Positions 16,782-24,673 of a DNA stretch of 64,000 nucleotides are shown here, in pieces. The DNA is from DATHWB01 sp040880725 (GTDB taxonomy: Bacteria; Actinomycetota; Acidimicrobiia; Spongiisociales; ZC4RG35): positions 21,019 to 85,018 of the forward strand of contig JBBDHV010000043.1 in the NCBI GenBank assembly GCA_040880725.1, given 5' to 3'. The notes beneath the pieces are model-generated. The model was not told the origin of the DNA. It saw only the letters and a list, made by a program, of their open reading frames with translations, and made no database searches. Both the position numbers and the translations under genes were made by a program. The first letter of the stretch is position 1. The number at the start of each line of letters is the position of its first letter.

Positions 16782-17253
16782 CCTCGTACCGCGACATGAC
16801 GATCGAACGGGCCTTGAATCCTCCCGCTTCGAAGAAGTTCTTGACGAGGCGGTGACCGGGGAGGACATGGGCATCGAACGTGCGGACCCCACGGGACCGG
16901 AGCTCTGTGAGCACCGACGCCAGCATGGCTTCGCCCACCCCCACCTCGCGAGCCGGGTGGTCGACGAAGATCAGCCGGATCGACCCGATCTGACGCCCCT
17001 CCGCTTGGGGATGCATCGGTTCGACCCGCGCCACGCAGAAGCCGAGCGCCACGTCGTCGATCTCACCGATGACCGCCACCGTCGCCGGGTCGTCGATGAT
17101 TCCTCGAAAGGCGTCGTCGAGCGGCTCGGCGAGACCGTCGGCCAGCGGCCACAGATGAGAGAGGGGCGTCATTTCGTCCTCCAACGAGCGGTAGAGAGTC
17201 ACGAGGACATCGATGTCATCGGTGGTGACGGACCGCGCCCGTACGGGAAGCAT
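16774..17253 (-). CDS. GNAT family N-acetyltransferase
   Basis: Acetyltransferase of 159 residues with the GNAT fold: the acceptor-side strand VAVIGEIDDVALGFCVARVE, the motif A region IRLIFVDHPAREVGVGEAML (a slightly weak pyrophosphate loop), and motif B KNFFEAGGFKARSIVMSRY. The ATG at 17253 is chosen because MLPVRARSVTTDDIDVLVTL aligns with GNAT starts. It sits between the mannosyltransferase and NUDIX genes in the same minus-strand run. The substrate is unknown. Confidence 0.85.
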   Translation of the reverse strand: MLPVRARSVTTDDIDVLVTLYRSLEDEMTPLSHLWPLADGLAEPLDDAFRGIIDDPATVAVIGEIDDVALGFCVARVEPMHPQAEGRQIGSIRLIFVDHPAREVGVGEAMLASVLTELRSRGVRTFDAHVLPGHRLVKNFFEAGGFKARSIVMSRYEDV

Positions 17254-17267
17254 CCTCCCGGCCAGAC

Positions 17268-18005
17268 CTACGCGGCAGCCGCGGGCGCGCGTCCCAGCCG
17301 GCGCGTGACGCCCCAGCGGGTGACGAGCCACATGGCTTCCCGAACGATGGCTCCGTTCATCTTCGACGTCCCGACCGTGCGGTCCCGGAAGACGACAGGG
17401 ATCTCGGCGACCCGCATCCCCGCATCGTGGGCCCGCATGGCCATTTCGACCTGGAAGCCGTATCCGGAAGCCTGCGCAGCACGGTACGGAAGGGCCCGGA
17501 GGGCTTCGGAGCGGAACGCCCGGAAGCCGGCCGTGGCGTCTCGGATGGGAATCCCCAGCATCAGCCGGACGTAGCGGTTGCCTCCCCTGGAGAGGAACCG
17601 CCGGTGGGCGGGCCAGTCCGGCGTCGCCCCGCCCGCAACGTACCGGGATCCGATTGCCAGGTCGGCACCGTCGACTTCCACGGCCGCGACGAGTCGAGGG
17701 AGGTCGGCGGGGTTGTGGGAGAAGTCGCCGTCCATCTCGATGACGACTTCAGAGGGACCGGCCAGCACCTGGTCGAAGCCGGCCGCGTAGGCAGGACCGA
17801 GGCCTTCTTTAATGCGTCGGTGCAGCACGTCCATCAGCGGGTCGGGGGCGGCGATGGCGTCTGCCACGGTTCCGGTTCCGTCGGGCGACGCATCATCGAC
17901 GACGAGAAGTCGGTATCCGTGGAGGCGTATCGCGGCTGCCAGGTGGGGCAGGTTGTCACGCTCGTTGTAGGTGGGAACGACGACGGTGACCAGGTCGCTA
18001 CGCAC
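17268..18005 (-). CDS. Polyprenol-phosphate mannosyltransferase-like GT2
   Basis: Family 2 glycosyltransferase of 245 residues close to dolichol/polyprenol-phosphate mannose synthases. Motifs are VVVPTYNERDNLP, VVDDASPDGTG, EMDGDFSHNP (the DxD-like metal site) and SRYVAGGATPDWP. In actinobacteria this enzyme makes polyprenyl-phosphate mannose for lipoglycans and protein O-mannosylation. There are no C-terminal membrane segments or Lnt domain, so it is the stand-alone catalytic form. The start overlaps the DUF4193 gene by eight bases. Confidence 0.9.
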   Translation of the reverse strand: MRSDLVTVVVPTYNERDNLPHLAAAIRLHGYRLLVVDDASPDGTGTVADAIAAPDPLMDVLHRRIKEGLGPAYAAGFDQVLAGPSEVVIEMDGDFSHNPADLPRLVAAVEVDGADLAIGSRYVAGGATPDWPAHRRFLSRGGNRYVRLMLGIPIRDATAGFRAFRSEALRALPYRAAQASGYGFQVEMAMRAHDAGMRVAEIPVVFRDRTVGTSKMNGAIVREAMWLVTRWGVTRRLGRAPAAAA

Positions 18006-18435
18006 AATCGAGGCAGAGCATCTTTCGACGGTTCGCCAACTGACTCGACCGTTTCACGAGGAAACACGATTGACAGACGAACTCGTCGGCATTCTTCGCC
18101 TGCGCTTCGACGTTCATCGTGAGCTCTTCGCGGCGGATCGCCCGCAGCTCCTCTGCCTCGTTGACCAGCAGCGACTCGGAGGCCTCTTCGTCGAGCAGCT
18201 CCAGTTCCTCGGCCTCGAGTTCGTCGAGGGCCTCGTCGGCTTCCTCGTCGTCGGCTTCCTCGTCGTCATCGTCATCGTCATCGACCACGACATCTTCGTC
18301 GTCGACGATCACGTCGTCTTCGATCACGTCGGCGTCTTCATCCAAGTCGAGGTCTTCGTCGACCTCGACGTCTTCGTCATTCTCCTCGACGTCTTCGTCG
18401 TCGAGAACTTCGACCTGATCGTCTTCGTCAGCCAT
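17998..18435 (-). CDS. DUF4193 acidic zinc-ribbon protein
   Basis: 145-residue protein of the actinobacterial DUF4193 family. About 85 N-terminal residues are almost entirely Asp, Glu and Val, including runs such as VVVDDDDDDDEEADDEEADE; the C-terminus has a conserved zinc-ribbon-like end with CQSC and CLDC (FVCQSCFLVKRSSQLANRRK before the last pair). The acidic part is longer than in the roughly 100-residue family members I know. Function is unknown. It is the first gene of a run with the mannosyltransferase. Confidence 0.9.
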   Translation of the reverse strand: MADEDDQVEVLDDEDVEENDEDVEVDEDLDLDEDADVIEDDVIVDDEDVVVDDDDDDDEEADDEEADEALDELEAEELELLDEEASESLLVNEAEELRAIRREELTMNVEAQAKNADEFVCQSCFLVKRSSQLANRRKMLCLDCA

Positions 18436-18568
18436 GTGCAGTAAATCCTGTTCGTAAAAGTCCGGGTTGGTATCGGCGCGCGGACCGGATCGGGGCGCCG
18501 GATCATCAACGCGGGGCGACAGTAGCCCATTCCCGGCGCTCGTCCACTCGTTCCGTGACGAAAGCCGA

Positions 18569-19441
18569 TCAGATCTTGAGTTCGACGACTCCCGGGATCA
18601 CTCGGGCATCGAACGGCGTGGTGCCGAGATAGTCGCCGTCGACCTCCACCGGCCAGCGAACCGAGGTCGCGACGGACAGGGACGGAAGGCTCAGCCGGTG
18701 AACTTCCGGGAGGCCGAGGTGCGTTCCGCGAATGACCCTGGGGACGATGGCGGGCGCCCTCCGTTTGCGCGCGTTGATGACCTGCACGTCGAGCTCACCG
18801 TCGACGAGCATCGCTTTGGGTGCCACATTCCATCCCCCGGCGAAGAATTGTCCGTTGGCAAGGATGACGGCGAGGCCACGTCCCATGTACCCCCGACCTC
18901 CTTCCAAGACCACGTCGGCAACCGGAAACCGCGGAAGTCGGGCGGCGAAGGCGATCGGGTAGCGCGCCGACCCGAACCGCCGGGACATGTGCACCGCGGT
19001 CTCGGCTGCGGCCGCGCCCGCCCCTGTCTGGGCGACGTTGACGAAGTGCCGCCTCCCCCAGGCTCCATCGAGCCGCCCGACGTCGATCCGATAGGTCGAC
19101 GCTCCGGCGAGACGCTGGGCGGCGGCCTCCATGACCGGCGGAATCCCAAACGTGCGCAGCAGGTCACAACCGGTCCCGTTCGGGAGCACTCCGACCACAG
19201 GCATGCGGGGCGGCGCGGCCTTCATCAGCGCGTCGACGACGAGGGACACGGTTCCGTCCCCGCCGACGACCGCGAGATCCAATTCGCCGGCACAGGCCAG
19301 CGCGACCTCGCACATTTCTCGGCGACTCGAAGGCTGTTCGATGCGCGCCTCCACGCCGGCGGCGACAAGAGCCGCTCGCACCCTGTCGATGGCCACAGGA
19401 CGCCGGCCCGCCTGCGGATTGACCAGCACCATCCATTTCAT
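18569..19441 (-). CDS. Diacylglycerol kinase-like lipid kinase
   Basis: DAGK catalytic-domain protein of 290 residues related to bacterial diacylglycerol, sphingosine and YegS-type kinases. The nucleotide-binding GGDGTVSLVVDAL follows LVNPQAGRR, and VLPNGTGCDLLRTFGI is the second conserved block. The C-terminal beta-rich domain contains ILANGQFFAGGWNVAPKAML and VEVDGDYLGTTP. It probably phosphorylates a membrane lipid alcohol, but the substrate is not resolved. The ATG at 19441 overlaps the helY stop as TGATG; a GTG directly upstream (19444) is also possible. Last gene of the tat-helY run. Confidence 0.88.
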   Translation of the reverse strand: MKWMVLVNPQAGRRPVAIDRVRAALVAAGVEARIEQPSSRREMCEVALACAGELDLAVVGGDGTVSLVVDALMKAAPPRMPVVGVLPNGTGCDLLRTFGIPPVMEAAAQRLAGASTYRIDVGRLDGAWGRRHFVNVAQTGAGAAAAETAVHMSRRFGSARYPIAFAARLPRFPVADVVLEGGRGYMGRGLAVILANGQFFAGGWNVAPKAMLVDGELDVQVINARKRRAPAIVPRVIRGTHLGLPEVHRLSLPSLSVATSVRWPVEVDGDYLGTTPFDARVIPGVVELKI

Positions 19442-21978
19442 CACCCGGCTCCCTGGGCGGCGACCACTCCTCGATCGACCAACCGCAGGGTGGCGCGAGC
19501 GTCCTCGGCGAGTTCCGGGAACGCGTCACGGATCTGCTGGAGGAGATCGACGAGCTGGCGGCTGACCCGGACGAAGTCACCGGCAGCCAGCGACCCGAAT
19601 TCGAGGTCTTCGAGTTCGGTCATCGACGCCCACCGGTAGGCAGCCTTGGCAAAGCCCGCGTCAGGTCGGCGACTCGGTGTCAGCCGGTGCCTGCGTTCGG
19701 CGTCCGTCTGGGTCTCCCACAATGCCTGCACCCGGTCATGGCGTTCCGCCACGTCAGGATTCGGCCATTCCGGTGCGGTCTCCTGATCTCCCCGTGGTTC
19801 GTAGACGAAGAACGATGCCACCGCAGCCATCTCGGGTGGAGTGAGCGACCAGAAGACCCCCCGTTCCAGCGCTTCGGTCAGGAGCAGATCCATCTCGTTG
19901 TAGACGAACCGGAGCCGGGTGCCCCGCGGGGTCAAGGACCAGCCGTCGACATAGCCGAACTCGGTCAGCAGATCTGTGATGGCATGGAACTCTTCGACCA
20001 AACCGACCCCGGCACCGCGTAGTTCGGTCCGGAGGCGCTCCAGACGCCGGGCGGTGCGCTCGGACTTCTTCAGCCAGTGCAGGTGGGAACCGGCATCCGG
20101 GCAGCGGGCGACCGGGTGGTCGATGTCGGTCCGCTTCGTCATCCGTTGCTCCGCCGGTGGCACGCCGCGCAAACGCCGCATGGTGAGCTGTTGGAATTTG
20201 CGATCGTTCCCGCCCCTGTGCTCCAAGGGAAGATCGATCCGGCCGGCCCTCTCCACGCCGCCCTCGCTCAGATCCCTGGTCCCGAAGGTCGTCATCCGGC
20301 CCGACGTCCCCATGACCAGCGCACGCATGCCCTTCTTCCCCCGGTTGAGCCGCCGCACGATGACATACCGGCCCTGGTGGCGACCGCCGGCGATATCGAT
20401 CACGTCACCGGGATGCAACTCGCCGAGCGAGCTCCCCCGTTCGGGGCTGGTGGAGACGAGGCTGGCGTACTCCTCGACCGAGCCGCGTTCGCACTCGGCG
20501 CGGAGCCGCTCGTCCACGAGGCGTTCGCCCATCTCGGCGAGATGCCGCTGGCTGGACTCCTGTTCGCCCTCGCGCTGGTACTGGGCGAAACTGGCGGTGA
20601 GCAGCTGCTCGGCCCTGTCCTGTTCGTAGTTGCCGATCAGATTCGCAGCCATGTTGTAGGTCGGCCGGAAACTGGAACGCAGCGGATGTGCGCCCAACTC
20701 GGCGATCTTCAGCACCTGGTCGAGCCGCACGTACGGCGAATGGAGCACCACCCCATGACCGATGACGTCGATTCCGCGACGTCCGGCCCTGCCGGTGAGT
20801 TGGGTGTAGTCGCCCGGTTTGAGCAGTGAATGCCCTTCGCCGTCGAACTTGGAGAGCGAATCGAGCACCACGGTCCGGGCCGGCATGTTGATTCCCAACG
20901 CCAGCGTTTCGGTGGCGAACACGACTTTGAGGTGACCGTTGGCGAAGAGTTCCTCGACTGCTTCCTTGAACGCGGGAACCATGCCCGCGTGGTGGGCGGC
21001 GACGCCCACTTCGAGGCCGGCCAGCCACCGTCCGTACTCCAGTGCCGAGAGATCCCGATCGGAGAGCAGTTCGGTGCGCCGTTCGGCGACCTCGCGAATG
21101 ATCGGGACGCTGTCGGGCTCGGCGAGGTTGAGGCCGGATTCCAGAATGGAGAGCGCAGCCGCGTCGCAGCCTGCTCGGGAGAAGACGAAGAAGATCGCCG
21201 GCAGCATCCCCCGGTCCGCCAGGTCGGCGACGACTTCGGTCCGCCGCGGCGTCCGGAAACGGCGACGGCGGCCCTTCTCCAACGACAGAAGATGCTCGAG
21301 TTTCGAGTTGGGGCGACGCCGCCCGTCCCGCACGGTGAACATCGGATGCAGACGAATCCCCTGGTCGCCTCCGCGGTCGGCGACCATGTACATGCTTTCG
21401 AGCGGGATGGGGCGGTCCCGGGTGAGCACCAGTTCGGTCTTGCCTCTCCGCTCCTCCACCCAGCCTACGAACTCTTCGGCGTTGGCGATGGTGGCGCTGA
21501 GACACACCATCTGCAGGTGCCGCGGCGCGTGGATGATGACCTCTTCCCAGACCGCTCCCCGGAATCGGTCCTGGAGGTAGTGGACTTCGTCGAGGATCAC
21601 GAAACCGACGTCGTCGACCGAGGTCGAGTCGGCGTAGATCATGTTGCGCAGCACCTCGGTGGTCATGACGACGATCTGGGCGTCACCGTTGATGACGTTG
21701 TCCCCGGTGAGCAGCCCGACCCGGTCGGCGCCGTGCATTCGCACGAGATCACCGAACTTCTGGTTGGACAACGCCTTGATCGGCGTCGTGTACATCACTC
21801 GCGTTCCCCGCTGGCGTGCCAGATGGATCGCGGCCTCGGCCACGAGCGTCTTGCCGGCCCCGGTGGGCGCGGACACCACGACGTTCGCCCCCCGGGCGAT
21901 CACTTCGGCTGCTTCGATCTGGAACGGATCCGCCGTGAACGCCAGTCCGTCGAAGAAGTCGTCGAGAGGACTGGTCAC
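19441..21978 (-). CDS. helY: HelY/Mtr4-type DEVH-box RNA helicase
   Basis: Superfamily 2 helicase of 845 residues related to Ski2/Mtr4. Motif I is APTGAGKTLVAEAA, motif II DEVHYLQD, motif III LSATIANAEEF, and motif VI QLTGRAGRRGIDVIG. The C-terminal 350 residues match the rRNA-processing arch and helical domains of the family. Roles in RNA decay or processing are inferred from eukaryotic relatives. The GTG at 21978 overlaps the tatC stop as GTGA. The tatA-tatC-helY order is that of M. tuberculosis Rv2094c-Rv2092c. Confidence 0.94.
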   Translation of the reverse strand: MTSPLDDFFDGLAFTADPFQIEAAEVIARGANVVVSAPTGAGKTLVAEAAIHLARQRGTRVMYTTPIKALSNQKFGDLVRMHGADRVGLLTGDNVINGDAQIVVMTTEVLRNMIYADSTSVDDVGFVILDEVHYLQDRFRGAVWEEVIIHAPRHLQMVCLSATIANAEEFVGWVEERRGKTELVLTRDRPIPLESMYMVADRGGDQGIRLHPMFTVRDGRRRPNSKLEHLLSLEKGRRRRFRTPRRTEVVADLADRGMLPAIFFVFSRAGCDAAALSILESGLNLAEPDSVPIIREVAERRTELLSDRDLSALEYGRWLAGLEVGVAAHHAGMVPAFKEAVEELFANGHLKVVFATETLALGINMPARTVVLDSLSKFDGEGHSLLKPGDYTQLTGRAGRRGIDVIGHGVVLHSPYVRLDQVLKIAELGAHPLRSSFRPTYNMAANLIGNYEQDRAEQLLTASFAQYQREGEQESSQRHLAEMGERLVDERLRAECERGSVEEYASLVSTSPERGSSLGELHPGDVIDIAGGRHQGRYVIVRRLNRGKKGMRALVMGTSGRMTTFGTRDLSEGGVERAGRIDLPLEHRGGNDRKFQQLTMRRLRGVPPAEQRMTKRTDIDHPVARCPDAGSHLHWLKKSERTARRLERLRTELRGAGVGLVEEFHAITDLLTEFGYVDGWSLTPRGTRLRFVYNEMDLLLTEALERGVFWSLTPPEMAAVASFFVYEPRGDQETAPEWPNPDVAERHDRVQALWETQTDAERRHRLTPSRRPDAGFAKAAYRWASMTELEDLEFGSLAAGDFVRVSRQLVDLLQQIRDAFPELAEDARATLRLVDRGVVAAQGAG

Positions 21979-22709
21979 TTGCGGAGCAACAGCCGCACGA
22001 GCCAGTACGTGATCTCGTAGAAGACGTACAGGGGAACACTGAGAAGGGCCAGGGTGAGCGCGTCGCCCGTCGGCGTGATCAGCGCCGCCACGATGACGAT
22101 GACCAGGACGGCCCAACGACGGGCCCTGGCGAGTTGCTGGGAACTCACCAGGCCGGCCGCAGCTGCCGCGAACAGGAACACCGGGTAGAGGAAGCTCACC
22201 CCGAAGGCGAGCATGAACCGCATGGCGAAGCTGAAGTACTCGAGCATGCGGAGATCGGAGCGAACGTCGTCGAAGATGTTGAGCAGGAAGTCCAGGCCGC
22301 GTGGCAGCGTCCAATAACCGAACGTGACGCCGAGCGCGAAGAGGCCGACGCACGCCCCGATGAGCGGAACAGCCCACCGCCGTTCCCGCGTGTTGAGTGC
22401 CGGGGAGATGAACCCCCACACCTGCCAGAGGATCACCGGACTCGCCAGAATCACTCCGCCGAACAGTCCGATTCGCATCAGCACGGAAAACTGCTCGGTG
22501 GCTCCCAGCACCTGCAGTTCGCATCCCCGGTCTGCGCAGGCCGCCAGGATCGGGGTTTCGATGAGCTCCTTGATCCAGTCGCTGAAGATGAGGGCGACCA
22601 TCGCGCCCACGAAGATGCCGATCGCGATGCGGACGATGCGCCACCGCAGCTCTTCGAGATGCTGGAGGATCGGTTGGGGCTGATCGCGTCCGGGGGCGGC
22701 GGAGGTCAT
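21975..22709 (-). CDS. tatC: Sec-independent translocase subunit TatC
   Basis: Integral membrane protein of 244 residues with six predicted membrane helices, the core receptor for twin-arginine signal peptides. It begins with QPQPILQHLEELRWRIVRIA, the conserved N-terminal HLxELRxR motif, and contains PVILWQVWGFISPALNTRER, typical of TatC. The first periplasmic loop carries two cysteines (CADRGC). The ATG at 22709 overlaps the TatA/B stop as ATGA. Confidence 0.96.
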   Translation of the reverse strand: MTSAAPGRDQPQPILQHLEELRWRIVRIAIGIFVGAMVALIFSDWIKELIETPILAACADRGCELQVLGATEQFSVLMRIGLFGGVILASPVILWQVWGFISPALNTRERRWAVPLIGACVGLFALGVTFGYWTLPRGLDFLLNIFDDVRSDLRMLEYFSFAMRFMLAFGVSFLYPVFLFAAAAAGLVSSQQLARARRWAVLVIVIVAALITPTGDALTLALLSVPLYVFYEITYWLVRLLLRK

Positions 22710-23089
22710 CCGGCGAGATCGTCGGGTTCGTCCGTGACCGGCTGTCCGGTGCGCTCGATCTCGGCGAGATCCTCGGCAGCGTCTTCGACGGTGGGGCCGC
22801 CGGTGGTCGGTTGGGGACCGGTCCATTTGACGGGCTTGGTGACTTCGTCCAGATCGTGGGAGGCGTCCCGCATCACCTGGGTGACTTCCTTCATCGGAGC
22901 GCGGAATTCCTCCTGGATGCCTTTGAGGTCGCCGACTTCGGCTTCGAGGCCCGCCCGTAGGTCACGAGCCGCCTTCCGCAGCTCTGCGGTCCACCCTCCG
23001 ACCTTGCGGGCGAGTTCGGGCAGACGTTGGGGCCCGAGCACCACCAACGCCACCAGCAGAATGACGAAGATCTCCTGACCCTGGAGCAT
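22706..23089 (-). CDS. TatA/TatB-family translocase subunit
   Basis: 127 residues with one N-terminal membrane helix (about residues 6-22, IFVILLVALVVLGPQRLPEL) containing the conserved Gly-Pro hinge, an amphipathic helix (KVGGWTAELRKAARDLRAGL) and a long acidic, disordered tail. The GPxRLPE signature and the length are more TatB-like than TatA-like, although the syntenic mycobacterial gene is called tatA. It forms the protein-conducting partner of TatC encoded immediately downstream. The ATG at 23089 gives MLQGQEIF; the longer open frame is spurious. Confidence 0.92.
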   Translation of the reverse strand: MLQGQEIFVILLVALVVLGPQRLPELARKVGGWTAELRKAARDLRAGLEAEVGDLKGIQEEFRAPMKEVTQVMRDASHDLDEVTKPVKWTGPQPTTGGPTVEDAAEDLAEIERTGQPVTDEPDDLAG

Positions 23090-23226
23090 GACTCTGAAGT
23101 CTACGGCACTCGTGCGGCTGGGTAGTTGCCGGACGCGAAGCAGCCCCGGCGGGATCCCGATCCAGGGTTCCCGGCAGGGCCGGTTCGTGCGGAGAAGAGT
23201 TGTGCGCCGGCTCGGTGAGCGTTCGC

Positions 23227-23517
23227 TCAGTTGGCGAGCAGCCGGAAAGGATTGGTTTCCTGGCTGAGGTTGACGACGAAACTCTCGATCTCGTCCTCGG
23301 TGATCGGGTGGAGTCGAATGACCTCGTACGACACGCCGGTTGCGAGCAGCACGCTCACGACTCGGGAGTTGGCAGGACGCCGCTGGGTGTCGCCGCACTC
23401 GGGGCAGGCGAACCGGTAGTTGCCTTCCGACTCGGTGGGGTCCAGTTCCAGGACGAGGTCGTCGGGTGCCAGCTCGACATCGCCGCACTCGTTGCATGTG
23501 GTCTTGATCGTTGTCAT
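23227..23517 (-). CDS. Zinc-ribbon protein of unknown function
   Basis: 96-residue soluble protein with two CxxC knuckles, CNEC near residue 8 and CPEC near residue 39, forming a probable zinc ribbon around a short beta segment (DLVLELDPTESEGNYRFACP). The C-terminal half is acidic and helical. I do not recognise a named family. It lies upstream of tatA/B on the same strand and immediately beside the left repeat of cassette 2, which would be in its promoter region. Confidence 0.75.
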   Translation of the reverse strand: MTTIKTTCNECGDVELAPDDLVLELDPTESEGNYRFACPECGDTQRRPANSRVVSVLLATGVSYEVIRLHPITEDEIESFVVNLSQETNPFRLLAN

Positions 23518-23594
23518 GTCCTCAGTCGCTCCGCTACGACGCTTCTGAACTTTTCATCGGCCCTCTCCCGAAAAACCTGAGGGGTTGTTCCGCG

Positions 23595-23646
23595 TTTTTA
23601 GCGGGGCAGCGCGCCATGGATGAAGCGCAACGCAGACCAGAAACGG
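23595..23646 (+). repeat. Repeat family 2, left copy of cassette 2
   Basis: 52-bp unit beginning TTTTTAGCGGGGCAGCGC and ending AACGCAGACCAGAAACGG. It is repeated in inverted orientation at 24623-24673 and as a solo copy at 46095-46145. The ends are best conserved; the middle varies. Any internal fold is weak (a GCGC/GCGC core). Confidence 0.9.
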
Positions 23647-23686
23647 ACCCCTGGTGCTCGACGACTCGAACCGGCAGGTTGTGGTG

Positions 23687-24622
23687 ATGTTGTCCTCTAT
23701 CTACGAGATCGCATCGAGTCAGTACGGCCTGGTCACCAGGGCTCAACTGCGAGAACGTGGATTCGACCGAAATCGAGTTGCCCGATGGGTGAAGTCGGGA
23801 CAGCTCGAAATCATCGACATGAACGTGCTGGCGGTCGGCGGCTCGATCCCGACACCGGAACGCGAGATACTTGCTGCGGTTCTCGAGACTGGCCACGACG
23901 CATCAGCCTCGCACACGAGCGCCGCCGCCCTTTGGGGTATCGCCGGCTTTCGGATCACACCAGTCCATGTCGTGGTCACGCGCGTCAGCCGGCATCACCA
24001 TCGTTTGCCGTGGCGAGTGCATCAGTTCACCGGCCGTGTCGCCCGGCACCAACGATGGATCGGCTCGATCCCGGTGACATCACCCGCTCTGACGATGCTG
24101 CATCTTGCGTCGATGGTGAGCAAACACCGGCTCGCTCGCGCGGTCGACAACGCGTGGAGCCTCGGTCTCCTCACCGGCCGTGACCTTCTCGATCTGGACG
24201 CTCAGCTCGCTCAGCGTGGCCGGGACGGCCTCGTTGCGCTTCGGAAGATCGCAACCGAGCGCGGCGAGGATTGGATCCCACCTCAGTCGAACATCGAGTC
24301 CCGCTTCATGGATGTGTTTCGGGCAGGGCCCGGCGTCGACTTCCGGCGCCAGGCATCGATCCAGGACGAGGACTGGTCGGCCCGCGTCGACTTCCTGCAC
24401 GAGCCCACCAGGACGGTCGTGGAGGTGCAGTCGGAGCGGTATCACACCGCGTTGACCGATGTCGAAGCCGACCGGACTCGACGTGGTCGACTCGAGTCTC
24501 TCGGCTATGCGGTCGTGGAGGTGTGGGACAACGAACTGTTCCACTCCCCGGGTTTGGTCGTCGCCCGGGTGCTCCGTGCCATGCATCGCCTGGCGTGGTC
24601 GGAAACGACCATGGCCCGATAG
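23687..24622 (+). CDS. AbiEi/DUF559-type protein with wHTH and PD-(D/E)XK-like domains
   Basis: 311 residues from the ATG at 23687. The N-terminus (SQYGLVTRAQLRERGFDRNR) is the same winged-helix type as in the gene at 4781, followed by SHTSAAALWGIAGFR. The C-terminal 100 residues resemble Vsr/DUF559 nucleases: ARVDFLHEPTRTVVEVQSER supplies a D...ExQ pair, then YHTALTDVEADRTRRGRLES and LGYAVVEVWDNEL. Overall identity to the first protein is low, so the two are old paralogues. It is transcribed against the paf and tat genes around it and is the sole gene between inverted copies of repeat family 2. GTG codons at 23654, 23681 and 23684 are possible starts, but the ATG gives the best alignment. 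Confidence 0.85.
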   Translation: MLSSIYEIASSQYGLVTRAQLRERGFDRNRVARWVKSGQLEIIDMNVLAVGGSIPTPEREILAAVLETGHDASASHTSAAALWGIAGFRITPVHVVVTRVSRHHHRLPWRVHQFTGRVARHQRWIGSIPVTSPALTMLHLASMVSKHRLARAVDNAWSLGLLTGRDLLDLDAQLAQRGRDGLVALRKIATERGEDWIPPQSNIESRFMDVFRAGPGVDFRRQASIQDEDWSARVDFLHEPTRTVVEVQSERYHTALTDVEADRTRRGRLESLGYAVVEVWDNELFHSPGLVVARVLRAMHRLAWSETTMAR

Positions 24623-24673
24623 CCGTTCTGGTCTGCGTTGCGCGTCATCCGTGGAGCGCTGCCCCGCTAAAAA
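24623..24673 (-). repeat. Repeat family 2, right copy of cassette 2
   Basis: 51-bp inverted copy, read on the minus strand from TTTTTAGCGGGGCAGCGC to AACGCAGACCAGAACGG. It differs from the left copy at three bases and one indel. Its inner end directly follows the TAG of the AbiEi/DUF559-type gene, and its outer end contains the TAG stop of pafC on the other strand. Confidence 0.92.

Larger units (their letters stand above)
23595..24673. mobile_element. Cassette 2: AbiEi/DUF559-type gene between inverted repeats
   Basis: One plus-strand gene (23687-24622) lies between inverted copies of repeat family 2: 23595-23646 and 24623-24673, matching at about 48 of 52 aligned positions. The right copy starts on the base after the stop codon; the left copy ends 40 bases before the ATG. 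Both outer ends read TTTTTAGC when viewed inward. The outer end of the right copy supplies the Phe-stop (TTT TAG) of the neighbouring pafC gene. The cassette separates pafC from the tat genes, which are adjacent in M. tuberculosis. Mobility is inferred from this and from the parallel with cassette 1. Confidence 0.7.

Noticed and set aside
23156..23190. Sequence resembling a degraded copy of repeat family 1 (CCAGGGTTCCC ... GGTTCG)
   Set aside because: Only about 30 bp resembles the family, with a shortened centre; too weak to list as a copy.
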